Notes: generated by a model from the letters alone, not told the origin. Counted from the first letter of the stretch, positions 16,147 to 25,301 are shown. The stretch: 64,000 bases of DNA from Candidatus Eiseniibacteriota bacterium (GCA_903844735.1 CAIMUX010000133.1:34541-98540), one strand, 5' to 3'. Numbers and translations are program-made.

Positions 16147-17136
16147 CTACACGCGCACCAGCACCCTCCCCCGCTGCCCGCCCCGCAAGATCGCCAGCAT
16201 CTCCGGCTCCATATCAGCCAACGGCACTTCGCGGCTGATGAGATCGAGACTGGCGAGTTTCCAATCCCCGGCAAGACGCGCCCAGAGCGCCCGTCGCTCC
16301 GGCATCGGCAGGCTCGCCGATGCGATGCCCAGCAGGCTTACGCCGCGCAGGATGAACGGGTAAACGGTGAGCGGGAGATCATGCGAAGCGGCATTGCCGC
16401 AGACCGCCACCGCTCCCTCGTAGTCGATGGAACGGGTGACCGCGGCGAGGATGCCTCCCCCTACCGTGTCGATCGCCCCGGCCCAGCGGCGCGCCAGTAG
16501 CGGCCGGCTCGTGGCATCGCTGATTTCCTCCCGCGGGATGATGCGGGAGGCACCCAGACATCGCAGGAACTCCGCCGCATCGGTCTTGCCGGTAGCGGCC
16601 GCCACGGTATACCCGGCACGCGCCAGCAACGCCACCGCGATGGAACCGACTCCGCCGCCGGCCCCCGTGACGAGAACCTCGCCGCTTTCAGGTCCGACGC
16701 CGCGCGCGGCGATCCGCTCTATGGCCAGCGCGGCGGTGAATCCGGCGGTGCCGAGCTGCATGCTCTCTCGCAGCGAGAGCCCCGAAGGCAGCGGCACAAC
16801 CCAACTCGCAGGCACTCGGACCCTTTCGCTGAAGCCGCCCGCAGTGTTCATGCCCAGGTCGTAGCCGGTGACGAGTACGGGATCGCCGGGACCGAAAGCC
16901 GCAGCCGCGCTCTCGACCACGGTCCCCGCCGCGTCGATCCCAGGTGTGTGGGGATAGGAGCGGGTGACGCCTTTGTTCCCGGTCGCGGAGAGCGCATCCT
17001 TGTAGTTGAGCGAGGACCACCGGACGCGAATCAGAACCTCGCCGGGAGGCAGATCCTCTGTCTCCCGCTCCGCAAGCCGGCGCGTGAACGTGCCATCGGC
17101 CTGCTCCTCAACCCACCAGGCACGAAACGTCGGCAT
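16147..17136 (-). CDS. acuI: YhdH/AcuI-type zinc-independent quinone oxidoreductase (acrylyl-CoA reductase family)
   Basis: 329 residues, medium-chain dehydrogenase fold without zinc ligands. N-terminal GroES-like domain with SSLNYKDALSATG and PGIDAAGTV; NADPH-binding Rossmann motif VTGAGGGVGSIAV near 155; the VGG...YEGAVAVCGNAA segment and the ILRGVSLLGI motif are typical of YhdH/YhfP and AcuI. AcuI reduces acrylyl-CoA to propionyl-CoA; YhdH relatives act on related enoyl or quinone substrates, so the exact substrate is uncertain. It follows the thioredoxin gene on the same strand by 11 bp, so the two are probably cotranscribed. Confidence 0.82.
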   Translation of the reverse strand: MPTFRAWWVEEQADGTFTRRLAERETEDLPPGEVLIRVRWSSLNYKDALSATGNKGVTRSYPHTPGIDAAGTVVESAAAAFGPGDPVLVTGYDLGMNTAGGFSERVRVPASWVVPLPSGLSLRESMQLGTAGFTAALAIERIAARGVGPESGEVLVTGAGGGVGSIAVALLARAGYTVAAATGKTDAAEFLRCLGASRIIPREEISDATSRPLLARRWAGAIDTVGGGILAAVTRSIDYEGAVAVCGNAASHDLPLTVYPFILRGVSLLGIASASLPMPERRALWARLAGDWKLASLDLISREVPLADMEPEMLAILRGGQRGRVLVRV

Positions 17137-17147
17137 GGCGGCAAGCC

Positions 17148-17468
17148 CTACAATCCGAAGTGCTGGGTGACGAGCTTCTGAATCTTCTCCTTCGACTCCA
17201 GGCCGACGAACTGATGCACCTTCTGCCCGTCCTTAAGGAAGACCACGGTGGGTACCGACATGACTCCGAACTTCTTCGCGGTCTCCGGCGCCTCGGCGAC
17301 ATCAACCTTGAGGAAGCGGACTTTCTCTCCGAGTTCACCGGAGAGCTGGTCCAGGATCGGCTCGAGCTTCTTGCACGGCCCGCACCAGGTAGCCCCGAAG
17401 TCCAGGATCACCGGCAGACCTGACTGCTCAACCTGCGCCGCATAGGTGTCATCCATCACGTGCTCCAT
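17148..17468 (-). CDS. trxA: Thioredoxin
   Basis: 106 residues, the standard thioredoxin length. The active site is WCGPC (residues 28-32), and the cis-proline loop is SVPTV. The DVAEAPETAKKFGVMSVPTVVFLKDGQ region is canonical. It is the cytoplasmic disulfide reductant, recharged by thioredoxin reductase (a trxB gene lies at 28.6-29.6 kb). I take ATG 17468 because GGAGGG lies 4 nt upstream and the domain begins at once. The open frame continues upstream through repeat DNA that is not protein-like. Probably cotranscribed with the AcuI-like gene. Confidence 0.95.
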   Translation of the reverse strand: MEHVMDDTYAAQVEQSGLPVILDFGATWCGPCKKLEPILDQLSGELGEKVRFLKVDVAEAPETAKKFGVMSVPTVVFLKDGQKVHQFVGLESKEKIQKLVTQHFGL

Positions 17469-17524
17469 GCTGCCCTCCCGTCTGTGGTGTGTCGTGTCCC
17501 GTCCCGTCCGTCTCGTGTCACGTC

Positions 17525-17588
17525 GTCGCGAGCCGGGGCTTGGCGCCTCGTGTTGCGTCGCGAGCCGTGGCTCGACGCCTCGTGCCGC
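17525..17588 (+). repeat. Two-copy 32-bp tandem repeat
   Basis: Two adjacent 32-bp units starting GTCGCGAGCCG (17525-17556 and 17557-17588), differing at a few positions, in the 170-bp gap between trxA and the ALDH gene. Shorter CGTCCCGTC-like fragments flank it. Confidence 0.6.
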
Positions 17589-17638
17589 GTCGTATCTCCG
17601 ATGGCGGGCGCCACAAGCCGTGGTACGCCGTCGCCCCA

Positions 17639-19153
17639 TCAGAATTCGAACTGCACTCCCTGGGCCAGCGGGAGATCGTTCGACCAGTTGAGGGTGCAGG
17701 TCTGCCGGCGCATGTAAGCCTTCCAGGAGTCGCTCCCGGCTTCTCGCCCGCCACCCGTCTCCTTCTCCCCTCCGAACGCACCGCCGATCTCCGCCCCCGA
17801 TGTGCCGATGTTGACATTGGCGATACCGCAATCGCTCCCCCGCGCGCTGAGGAACGTCTCGGCCCACTGCATGTTGCGCGTAAAAATGGCGCTGGAGAGC
17901 CCCTGGTCGACCGAGTTGTGCAGGGCGATCGCCTCCTCGATGGTGTCCACCGTGAAGAGATAGAGGATGGGTGCGAAGGTTTCCTCGCGGCAGATCTTCA
18001 TCCCCGCGTGAGCCTTGATCAGCGCGGGCTCCACGAAGTGCCCCGGACGGTCCAGACGGTTGCCGCCGCGAAGAACCTCGCCGCCCTCCGCGCGGATCTG
18101 CTCCATCGCCCTCATCATCGTCTCAACCGCATCGCCGTCGACGAGTGGCCCCATGAGGGTGGCCCGGTCGAGCGGGTCACCCACACGCACCGAGGGATAG
18201 GCGCGGCGCAGCTTCTCCGTGAGATCAACCGCCACCGCGCGGTGCATGATCACGCGCCGCGTGCTGGTGCACCGCTGCCCGGCGGTGCCCACGGCCCCGA
18301 AGAGCACCGCCCGCCGCGCCAGTTCGAGGTCGGCGTCGGGCATGACGATGATGGCGTTGTTTCCGCCCAGCTCCAGGATGGAACGGGCGAAGCGTTCGGC
18401 GGTGGCCGTGGCGACGTGGCGGCCCTGGGAGGTCGACCCGGTGAAAGAGATGAGCGGCATCCGGCGATCGTGCAGCATTCGCTCGCCTACCATCGAGCCC
18501 CGGCCCACCGCCAGCGTGAAGACACCGGTGAGGCCGTTGCGCTCCATCACCCGGCTGGCGATCTTCTGCACCGCCACCGCGGTCAGCGGCGTCGTCGAAG
18601 ACGGCTTCCAGACCAAAGTGTCGCCGCAGGCGGCCGCGATCATGGCGTTCCACGCCCAGACCGCAACCGGGAAGTTGAAAGAGGTGATGACGCCCACGGT
18701 GCCCAGCGGATGCCATTGCTCATACATGCGATGGCTGGGACGCTCGCTGTTCATGCTGTGGCCGTAGAGCTGCCGGGAAAGACCGACGGCGAAGTCGCCC
18801 ATGTCGATCATCTCCTGAACCTCACCCTCCCCCTCGGCCAAGACCTTGCCCATCTCGATCGAGACGAGGCGGCCGAGAGCGGCGCGGTGTCGCCGCAGCT
18901 CATCGCCGAGTTGGCGCACGATCTCGCCGCGGCGCGGCGCGGGCAGCAGGCGCCAGCTTTCGAACGCCCGGGTCGCCGCCGCCGCCACGTGCTCGTAGTC
19001 GGTTTCGCCGGCCTGGAGAACGACCGCAATCGGTTCGCCGGTCGTTGGATTGACGGAGACCAGCTCTCCGCCGGAGGGATGCTCCACCCAGCCGTCGGCG
19101 AAGACTCCGGAATTCACGTCCCTGAGCCCCAGTTCGCTCAGGCAGTCCTTCAT
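17639..19153 (-). CDS. ALDH7-type aldehyde dehydrogenase (aminoadipate-semialdehyde dehydrogenase-like)
   Basis: 504 residues. NAD-dependent aldehyde oxidation. The cofactor and catalytic motifs are FNFPVAVWAWN, FTGSTSQGR, the general-base glutamate in ELGGNN, and the nucleophilic cysteine in GTAGQRCTSTRR. The exact set GQRCTSTRR plus GEKETGGGREAGSDSWKAYMRRQT near the C-terminus is characteristic of the antiquitin (ALDH7A1/AmaB/Pcd) family, which oxidises alpha-aminoadipate semialdehyde in lysine breakdown. ATG 19153 follows GGAGAGGAGA. It is divergent from the Rho-like gene. No lysine-catabolic partner is adjacent, so the physiological substrate is inferred from family only. Confidence 0.9.
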   Translation of the reverse strand: MKDCLSELGLRDVNSGVFADGWVEHPSGGELVSVNPTTGEPIAVVLQAGETDYEHVAAAATRAFESWRLLPAPRRGEIVRQLGDELRRHRAALGRLVSIEMGKVLAEGEGEVQEMIDMGDFAVGLSRQLYGHSMNSERPSHRMYEQWHPLGTVGVITSFNFPVAVWAWNAMIAAACGDTLVWKPSSTTPLTAVAVQKIASRVMERNGLTGVFTLAVGRGSMVGERMLHDRRMPLISFTGSTSQGRHVATATAERFARSILELGGNNAIIVMPDADLELARRAVLFGAVGTAGQRCTSTRRVIMHRAVAVDLTEKLRRAYPSVRVGDPLDRATLMGPLVDGDAVETMMRAMEQIRAEGGEVLRGGNRLDRPGHFVEPALIKAHAGMKICREETFAPILYLFTVDTIEEAIALHNSVDQGLSSAIFTRNMQWAETFLSARGSDCGIANVNIGTSGAEIGGAFGGEKETGGGREAGSDSWKAYMRRQTCTLNWSNDLPLAQGVQFEF

Positions 19154-19360
19154 CGATTCTCCTCTCCGTTCCCGAGATCAACGATCGTGGAATGGATCAC
19201 GACGGTTGCGCTCGCCGGGCCCAGCCCCTAGAGTGGTTTGTCCGGCCCCAGGGATCACCAGGCCGGCCCGACGGCCCCACGAGCCGACAAGAGTAACACA
19301 GGCTTGGCCCAAGCACAGACCGCGCGGACGACAGAACCCGTCCGCCGCACCGGAGTTCCC

Positions 19361-21043
19361 GTGACCCCCGACGAAGACCGCCCGGAGAGAATCGCGCCCG
19401 CCGATGCGGTGGACAGCCGCAAGCCCAAGCGGCGCACCGCCACTCCACGCAAGAAGCCGATCGCTGATCTGGGTTCGGCGCCGGTTTTCACGCCCGCGAC
19501 GCCGCCCAAACCCGGCGCCCCACCTGCGGCCGGCCCACTCCGGCGGCGCAGGAGCCCGACGGCCGAACCGGGGGCAGAGAGAGCGACGGCGAAACCGTCC
19601 GCCGATGCCCCCCCGGCGCCCCGGCGCCGCGCCAACGCACCTCGGCTCCGCGGCAAGCCGGAGGCCCCGGTTCCCGAACCGCCCGCGATCTCCGTGGATG
19701 AAGAGCCGGTGAGTGAGAGCCCCCTGGCTGCCCGGCTGCGACCGCGCCCCTCCCCACATCCATCGAGGGACCGGCCGCCGTTGCCCGGATCCCCGGTGAG
19801 CCAGCCGCAGCCCGACCGACCGCAGCCCGGCCAGTCGCTGCCCGGCCAGCCGCAGCCCGGCCAGCCGCTGCCGAGCCGGCCTTCCCACGACCGGCACTTG
19901 CCGAGCCGGCCCCATTATGACCGGCCGCGCGTCGATGATGCGCCCGGCCACGGCGAGCGCGAGTCGAACCTTGAGAGGCGCATCGACAGGATCCAACGCG
20001 AGAGGGAGGCGTCGCGCTACCATCGCGGGGGCGGCCGGGGCCCCGAGCCACCCCGCGTCGATCTGGTCCAGAATCGTTCTGCCCTCGCCCGCATCCAGCC
20101 CAGCCGTTCGGGCATGGGTGGCGGCGGATCCCGCTCCTTCCGCGGCGGACGCGATTCGCGCAAGCGCGACCTCCTCGAAGGACTCAACATGCTCCACCGT
20201 GGCATCAGCGTCGACCCGTACCAGAGGCTGGTCCTGGAGACCGTCCCCGACAATCTCTCCACGCGCGTCGTCGACCTGATCGCTCCCATCGGCCGAGGCC
20301 AGCGCTGTCTCATCACCTCACCGCCCAAGGCCGGAAAAACGATGCTCCTGATGACCATGGCCGAGGCGATCATTCGCAACCACCCTGAAGTCACGGTGGT
20401 GGTGCTGCTCGTGGACGAACGCCCCGAGGAGGTGACGTTCTTCCGCCGCGGTGTCCCGTGCCAGGTCATGGCCAGCAGCAATGACATGACGCCCGAGGAC
20501 CACGTACGCACCGCCGAAGAGACGGTCGTGCGCGTGGCCGACCTAGTGACGGAAGGGAAGGATGTGGTTCTCTTTCTCGATTCCATCACCCGGTTGGCGC
20601 GGGCCTATAACGTGTTCGCGGAGGGCAGCGGCCGCACCATGTCGGGCGGCATCGATGCCTCGACGATGTACGGCCCGCGGCGCATCTTCGGAGCGGCGCG
20701 AAAGATCGAAGGCGGTGGCAGCCTGACCATCTGCGGCACAGCCCTCATCGACACCGGCTCGCGCATGGACGAAGTGATTTTCCAGGAGTTCAAGGGTACC
20801 GGGAATACCGAAATCGTCATGAGCCGCGACCTGGCCAACAAACGGATCTTTCCCAGCATCGACATCATTCTCTCGGGCAGCCGCAAGGAGGAGAAGCTCT
20901 ACCCGGTCGACGTGGTGAGCCGGATTCACATCCTCCGTCGATTCCTTGCCGACCGAAAACCGGAGGAGGCGATGCTCGGACTGATGAAGATGATGGAGCG
21001 CTACCCTACGAATCGGGACCTCTTGCGAGCACTGGGAAACTGA
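19361..21043 (+). CDS. rho: Rho-type hexameric ATPase with disordered N-terminus and no cold-shock RNA-binding domain
   Basis: 560 residues. The C-terminal about 285 are a clear Rho motor: Walker A PPKAGKT (from 321), Walker B VVLFLDSITRLARAYN, arginine and Q/R-loop region GPRRIFGAARKIEGGGSLT, and EEFKGTGN-type R-loop (FQEFKGTGNTE). Normal Rho has an N-terminal helix bundle and a cold-shock OB domain (with YVSPSQIRRF) just before the motor. Here about 270 residues rich in Pro, Arg, Gln, Ala and Gly replace both, including QPGQ/LPSRP repeats and an RGG-like stretch. I use GTG 19361 (GGAG 5 nt upstream); TTG 19238 is the longest option. It may be a specialised paralogue or a genuine terminator using Arg-rich tails to bind RNA. 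Confidence 0.88.
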   Translation: MTPDEDRPERIAPADAVDSRKPKRRTATPRKKPIADLGSAPVFTPATPPKPGAPPAAGPLRRRRSPTAEPGAERATAKPSADAPPAPRRRANAPRLRGKPEAPVPEPPAISVDEEPVSESPLAARLRPRPSPHPSRDRPPLPGSPVSQPQPDRPQPGQSLPGQPQPGQPLPSRPSHDRHLPSRPHYDRPRVDDAPGHGERESNLERRIDRIQREREASRYHRGGGRGPEPPRVDLVQNRSALARIQPSRSGMGGGGSRSFRGGRDSRKRDLLEGLNMLHRGISVDPYQRLVLETVPDNLSTRVVDLIAPIGRGQRCLITSPPKAGKTMLLMTMAEAIIRNHPEVTVVVLLVDERPEEVTFFRRGVPCQVMASSNDMTPEDHVRTAEETVVRVADLVTEGKDVVLFLDSITRLARAYNVFAEGSGRTMSGGIDASTMYGPRRIFGAARKIEGGGSLTICGTALIDTGSRMDEVIFQEFKGTGNTEIVMSRDLANKRIFPSIDIILSGSRKEEKLYPVDVVSRIHILRRFLADRKPEEAMLGLMKMMERYPTNRDLLRALGN

Positions 21044-21045
21044 CG

Positions 21046-21078
21046 GGCCGGCCTGTGCGGGACCGGCACACGCCGGCC
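21046..21078 (+). terminator. Strong hairpin after rho, without T tract
   Basis: GGCCGGC-C-TGTGC pairs with GCACA-C-GCCGGCC around a 7-nt loop, giving a 12-bp stem with one C-C mismatch, 2 bp after the rho stop. Lacking a T run, it is more likely a 3'-end stabiliser or attenuated terminator. Nothing else is recognisable up to 21368. Confidence 0.5.
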
Positions 21079-21368
21079 GGGCCGACTCATCCGCCGCGGG
21101 GCCTGCCCTGGCTCTTGTCCGCACGTCCCCGGCCAGCACGGATCTCGATCGACGCCCGTTCACCCACCCCCTGACGCTCACCCGAAGCCGCACGGTCACT
21201 CCCCCGGGAATGCCGTGCCGGTTCCCCGCGTAGTCCCCCTCGTCCCAGCCGCGCGCGAGGTCGGGACGAACGAAATCCGCGGGCGCCGAACTCTCTCCAC
21301 GAGCGCAGCCCCGCACCCGATTCACCCGGCCGTGCTCACCGGATGCGGAATCAGAAAGGACCATAGCT

Positions 21369-23594
21369 ATGACACGCTCATCGCTCCCCCATACTCATCG
21401 CAGAAGCCGAGTTGCCACCCAACTCCCCGCCCAACTCCTCACCTTCCTCTTCCTCCTTCTCGCCGGTCTCGGCGCGGCGGTCGTCGTCTTCGCCTCTTCC
21501 GGCGCCGACACCCGCAACGGCGCGATCGCGGGCACGGTGCGCGATACCGCGGGTGGACCGCTGGCGGGCGCATCCGTGCTTGTGGCCACCACGCCGCTCG
21601 CGACCCTGAGCGGGATTGACGGCTCGTTTCGGATCGACGGCCTCTCCGCGGGTTCATACGCCCTCGATGTGCGCCTCGCAGGCTACCGGCCCGCGCGATT
21701 GAGCGACGTCCGTGTGAAACCGGGAGACACGGTCCATGCCGAAGTGCGTCTCGAACGGGAAGGGGCCGGAGTCGCCCTTCCCGGCACGGATCCTCAGGCA
21801 ATCACCGGGTCGGCCAAGACCCGGGCGGAAACGGAGACGAAGCGCGACAACGGCGGGAGCCTCGACATCCTGCACTCGTCGGCATCTCCAGACGCAAGCT
21901 CGCCCAGCCATTCCCGCCCGGAAGAGATTGGTTCCGGGCGTCAGGAACTCCGGATGAGCATCATGAAACCGCCATCCGCCTCCGACCGGGCATCCGGTCT
22001 CGCTCCGCTATCCCCGATCGTGCCGACCACCGGCGGATCCCGCTTGCCGAACGACGAGGCGTTCGATTCGATGTTCTTCCGCCACTACGGCGTGAATCCG
22101 TTCGTCCCCGCCGACGAAGACTCGCTGTCCACCTTCGCGTTGGACGTCGACGCCGCCTCGTACACGCTGACCCGTCGCTATCTCGGTTTGGGACGCCTCC
22201 CCGACCCCGCCGCGGTACGCGTCGAGGAGTTCGTGAATTACCTGCCACAGGGCTATCCCGAGTTCGAGGACGAGGACTTTCGGATCTTCCTCGAGGGCGC
22301 GCCCTCCCCATTCGGCCCCGGCTACCAACTCCTGCGCGTGGGGCTCAAGGCCCGCACGGTGTCTGAGCGGGCACGCCCGCCGCTCAATCTCACGTTTGTC
22401 ATCGACGGTTCGGGTTCCATGGCCCGCGAGGATCGTCTTGGCCTGGTGCAGGCATCGCTGCGGATGCTGGTGGACAAGCTGCGCGACGGTGACCGCGTGG
22501 GGATGGTTCTGTTCCAGACGGACGCCCGCGTGATTCTCGATCCGGTCATCCTAGGCACCCATCCCCGGGTGGAATGCGGGAACAGCGATCATCACCGAGA
22601 CTGGTCACCCTTCGACAAGCACCATGACGATCGGTGCGAGCACGGTTGGTCACCTTCCGGTCGCCAATTGGTGCTCGACGCCATCGACCGGCTCGTCGCC
22701 GGCGGCAGCACCAACGCCGAAGGAGGCCTCCTTTTCGGGTACGACATGGCGCGCCGTTCCTTCCGCTCCACCGCGTCGAACCGTGTGATTCTCTGTTCTG
22801 ACGGCGTGGCCAACGAGGGTCGCACCGGCGCCGAGTCGATCCTGGCTCGCGTGCGCGACGAAGCGGACAAGGGGATCCGTCTCACCGCCGTCGGCTGCGG
22901 GATGGGTAACTACAACGACGTCCTCCTCGAGCAACTGGCCGATCGCGGCGACGGAAACTACTTCTACGTCGACGATCTCTCCGAGGCGCGCCGGGTTCTC
23001 GTCGACGGCCTGACCGGCACGCTGTTCACGGTCGCCGAAGACGCGAAGGTGCAGGTCGCCTTCGACCCCGCGCGCGTGCTGCGCTACCGGCTCCTCGGCT
23101 TCGAGAACCGCGACATCGCCGACCGTGACTTCCGCAATGACAGAGCCGACGCCGGCGAGGTCGGCCCCGGTCACGAGGTGACCGCTCTCTACGAAGTGAA
23201 GCTCGCAGCCGGCGCACGCGATGGACGGCTCGCCACGGTTCAGGTGCGCTACGCCCGTCCTCGCGAGGAAGAGGGGGGCCGGCGCGAGGCGCGGGAGATC
23301 GCGGCGGTGTTCGACTCTCGACAGCTCTGCCGCCGTTTCGAGTCAGCGTCGCCCTTGTTCCGGCTCGACGCGGCCGCCGCCGAGTTCGCAGAGATCCTGC
23401 GCGGCAGTTACTGGGCGCAGGAGAGCCGCCCCGCCGATGTCACCCCGGTCGCCCGGCGGGCCGCCGAGGACCTGCGGCACGCGTCCTGGGGTGGTGTCGG
23501 TCCCCGCGCCGCGGACGCCGCCGCGGAGCTGGTGTCGATGTTGGAGCAGGCAGGCACGCTGGAATGGCAGTTGAGTCGGAACGAAGAAAAGTGA
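21369..23594 (+). CDS. YfbK-like von Willebrand factor A protein with N-terminal carboxypeptidase-regulatory domain
   Basis: 741 residues, surface-exposed by prediction. A signal/anchor helix (about 20-45) precedes a carboxypeptidase regulatory-like Ig domain (GAIAGTVRDTAGGPLAGASV), a disordered linker, the YfbK N-domain (FALDVDAASYTLTRRYL...VEEFVNYLPQ), a vWA domain with complete MIDAS DGSGSM (D346-x-S-x-S), and a C-terminal DUF3520-type domain ending near residue 735. Between the MIDAS strand and GGSTNAEGG, residues 396-431 form an insertion rich in His, Asp and Cys, not usual for the family. ATG 21369 follows AAAGGA. Role unknown; YfbK-type proteins often sit with TonB-dependent systems. 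Single transcription unit by spacing. Confidence 0.88.
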   Translation: MTRSSLPHTHRRSRVATQLPAQLLTFLFLLLAGLGAAVVVFASSGADTRNGAIAGTVRDTAGGPLAGASVLVATTPLATLSGIDGSFRIDGLSAGSYALDVRLAGYRPARLSDVRVKPGDTVHAEVRLEREGAGVALPGTDPQAITGSAKTRAETETKRDNGGSLDILHSSASPDASSPSHSRPEEIGSGRQELRMSIMKPPSASDRASGLAPLSPIVPTTGGSRLPNDEAFDSMFFRHYGVNPFVPADEDSLSTFALDVDAASYTLTRRYLGLGRLPDPAAVRVEEFVNYLPQGYPEFEDEDFRIFLEGAPSPFGPGYQLLRVGLKARTVSERARPPLNLTFVIDGSGSMAREDRLGLVQASLRMLVDKLRDGDRVGMVLFQTDARVILDPVILGTHPRVECGNSDHHRDWSPFDKHHDDRCEHGWSPSGRQLVLDAIDRLVAGGSTNAEGGLLFGYDMARRSFRSTASNRVILCSDGVANEGRTGAESILARVRDEADKGIRLTAVGCGMGNYNDVLLEQLADRGDGNYFYVDDLSEARRVLVDGLTGTLFTVAEDAKVQVAFDPARVLRYRLLGFENRDIADRDFRNDRADAGEVGPGHEVTALYEVKLAAGARDGRLATVQVRYARPREEEGGRREAREIAAVFDSRQLCRRFESASPLFRLDAAAAEFAEILRGSYWAQESRPADVTPVARRAAEDLRHASWGGVGPRAADAAAELVSMLEQAGTLEWQLSRNEEK

Positions 23595-23776
23595 TGAGGC
23601 GACCGGCGACGGCTTGGGACAGATTCCACGGCGTCGCCGGCGTTCTCCGGGAGACTGTATCGGTGGAACAGCGATTTCTGCAGATCTCCATCCGGGTCAA
23701 ACCGGGCCGGGCCTTCCAGTCAGGCAGCCCTGCTCCGGTTCGCGGACACCGGCGGCCGGAAAGACGGATCGGCAGA

Positions 23777-23805
23777 TTGACCATCCTGGCCCGATGGAAT
23801 ATGCT
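23777..23805 (+). promoter_or_regulatory. Sigma-70-type promoter for nrnA
   Basis: TTGACC, 17 bp, TATGCT, 44 bp before the nrnA ATG. Confidence 0.55.
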
Positions 23806-23849
23806 GGTTGGTTCCGGACATTCGGCATTCGCTGCAAGGAAGGGACCCG

Positions 23850-24860
23850 ATGCAAGGAGCTCGCCTGAAGGAACTGGCCGCGCGCATCTCGGGGGCCCGT
23901 TCCGTGCTGCTGACCACCCACTTCGGCCCCGACGGAGACGGTGTCGGCTCGACTATGGCGCTAGGTGAGGCGCTCGAAGAGCACGGGATTTCCGTCACGC
24001 GCCTTCTGCCCGAGCCGCTCCCCCGGCGCTACCGCTTCCTCGATCCGCACAGCCTGACCACCCATCCCGCCGAGGCGAAGGAGCGGCTGGGCGAACGCCG
24101 TTGGGACCTGGGGCTGGTCCTCGACACCCATCAGTGGGAGTTGCTGGAGGACGCGGCAGAGTGGCTGCGTACCCGCACGGCGGAGACTGTGTTCCTCGAC
24201 CACCACCCGCAGGCCGCGGCGATGCGGCCCGAAGTCTACGGCGACGCCGATGCCGCCTCCACCGGGGAGCTCGTCTACCGGCTCCTTCACCAGAGCCTCG
24301 GCTGGTCGATCACCGCGTCGGTAGCGGAGGCTCTCTACATCGCCATCAGCTTCGACACGAACTCCTTCAAGCACATTCGTAGCAATCCGGCCAGCCTTGC
24401 CATCGCGGCCGACTTGGTGACACGCGGCGTCGACACGAACCGGGTCTACCGACACCTCTTCGGCTCCAACTCACCCGCCAAGGCCCGTCTTCTCGGATGG
24501 GTCTTGAGCTCTGTGCAATTCGACTGCGGGGGACGACTCGCGTGGGTCTGCATCCCTCATCGCCTGGTGGACGAGCTTGGATTGGAACGCGACGAGATGC
24601 GCGACTCCATCACCCATATTCTAGAGATCGACGGCGTGGAGGTGGCTGCCACGCTGAAGGAGATGGAGCTCGGCAAGGTGCAGATTTCGTTGCGTTCCAA
24701 GGGTGCGTTCCCGATCAGCGGAGTGGCGGCGGCGCTTGGCGGCGGTGGTCACCCGATGGCCGCGGGGTGCGATCTTGCCGGATCGTGCGAGAAGGCCTGG
24801 GTGCGGCTGGGCCCCCTCCTCGTGCAGTTGGTGGAGGCGGTGCCGGACTGCCGATGCTAG
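23850..24860 (+). CDS. nrnA: DHH/DHHA1 phosphoesterase, NrnA-like oligoribonuclease / pAp phosphatase
   Basis: 336 residues. The DHH domain shows the metal-binding motifs THFGPDGDGVGS, VLDTHQ, LDHHP (the signature) and ISFDTNSF. The DHHA1 domain ends with GGGGHPMAAG, which binds the nucleotide end. NrnA degrades nanoRNAs of 2-5 nt and dephosphorylates 3'-phosphoadenosine 5'-phosphate; some relatives hydrolyse pGpG or c-di-AMP. Length matches NrnA rather than GdpP (no PAS or GGDEF). ATG 23850 follows AAGGAAGGGA. Residue changes (PDGDG for PDGDA, DTNSF for DTGSF) are mild. Convergent with the orphan sorting-domain gene, ending 9 bp from it. Confidence 0.88.
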   Translation: MQGARLKELAARISGARSVLLTTHFGPDGDGVGSTMALGEALEEHGISVTRLLPEPLPRRYRFLDPHSLTTHPAEAKERLGERRWDLGLVLDTHQWELLEDAAEWLRTRTAETVFLDHHPQAAAMRPEVYGDADAASTGELVYRLLHQSLGWSITASVAEALYIAISFDTNSFKHIRSNPASLAIAADLVTRGVDTNRVYRHLFGSNSPAKARLLGWVLSSVQFDCGGRLAWVCIPHRLVDELGLERDEMRDSITHILEIDGVEVAATLKEMELGKVQISLRSKGAFPISGVAAALGGGGHPMAAGCDLAGSCEKAWVRLGPLLVQLVEAVPDCRC

Positions 24861-24869
24861 CGCCGAGGT

Positions 24870-25280
24870 TCACCGGACGATGACGCACCGTCCAGTCGTG
24901 GCTCCCTCCGGCGTCGATGCCCGAACCAGGTACACTCCCGCGGCGACCGCGTGACCATCCGCGTCGCAACCGTCCCAGGAGAGATCGTGAGCGCCGCCGC
25001 CTGGGATCACGGTCGAGAGACGGCGCACCAGGCGGCCGGCGGGACCGTAGACGCTCGCCTGGACCGGACCAGGAATCTGTGCCGCGAAGCGGATCACGGT
25101 CCGGGTTGAACTCGGATTCGGAATGATCCTCAAAATTCGCGTGGACAGACCTCCGCCATCAAAACCAACGCCCGCTGGATCGCATTGCACGGGCAAGACC
25201 TGGAGACCGGATTGATCGTCCGCGCGGTCCAACGCGACGGGAAGCACGCTACCCGAGAGGCCGGAAACCATAACGCTCAT
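24870..25280 (-). CDS. Orphan FlgD-like Ig / sorting-domain protein, no signal peptide
   Basis: 136 residues. The C-terminal about 85 match the FlgD-like sorting domains at the ends of the M1 peptidases: IIPNPSSTRTVIRF, VYGPAGRLVRRL, HDLSWDGCDADGHAVAAGVYLVRA. Normally this is the tail of a large secreted protein. Here only about 50 unassigned residues precede it, and I see no signal peptide. Yet ATG 25280 has GGAGG 5 nt upstream and a promoter-like pair 22 bp before it, so the 5' end looks functional. Either an internal deletion removed the body of a secreted protein, or it is a stand-alone adaptor. An upstream extension to 25385 lacks a ribosome site. Confidence 0.6.
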   Translation of the reverse strand: MSVMVSGLSGSVLPVALDRADDQSGLQVLPVQCDPAGVGFDGGGLSTRILRIIPNPSSTRTVIRFAAQIPGPVQASVYGPAGRLVRRLSTVIPGGGAHDLSWDGCDADGHAVAAGVYLVRASTPEGATTGRCVIVR

Positions 25281-25301
25281 AAAGCCCTCCAACTCGGACG
25301 A

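Noticed and set aside
20543..21364. Minus-strand frame covering the end of rho and the following gap
   Set aside because: The part outside rho (21044-21364) is tempting, but it has no ribosome site or domain and continues as rho antisense.
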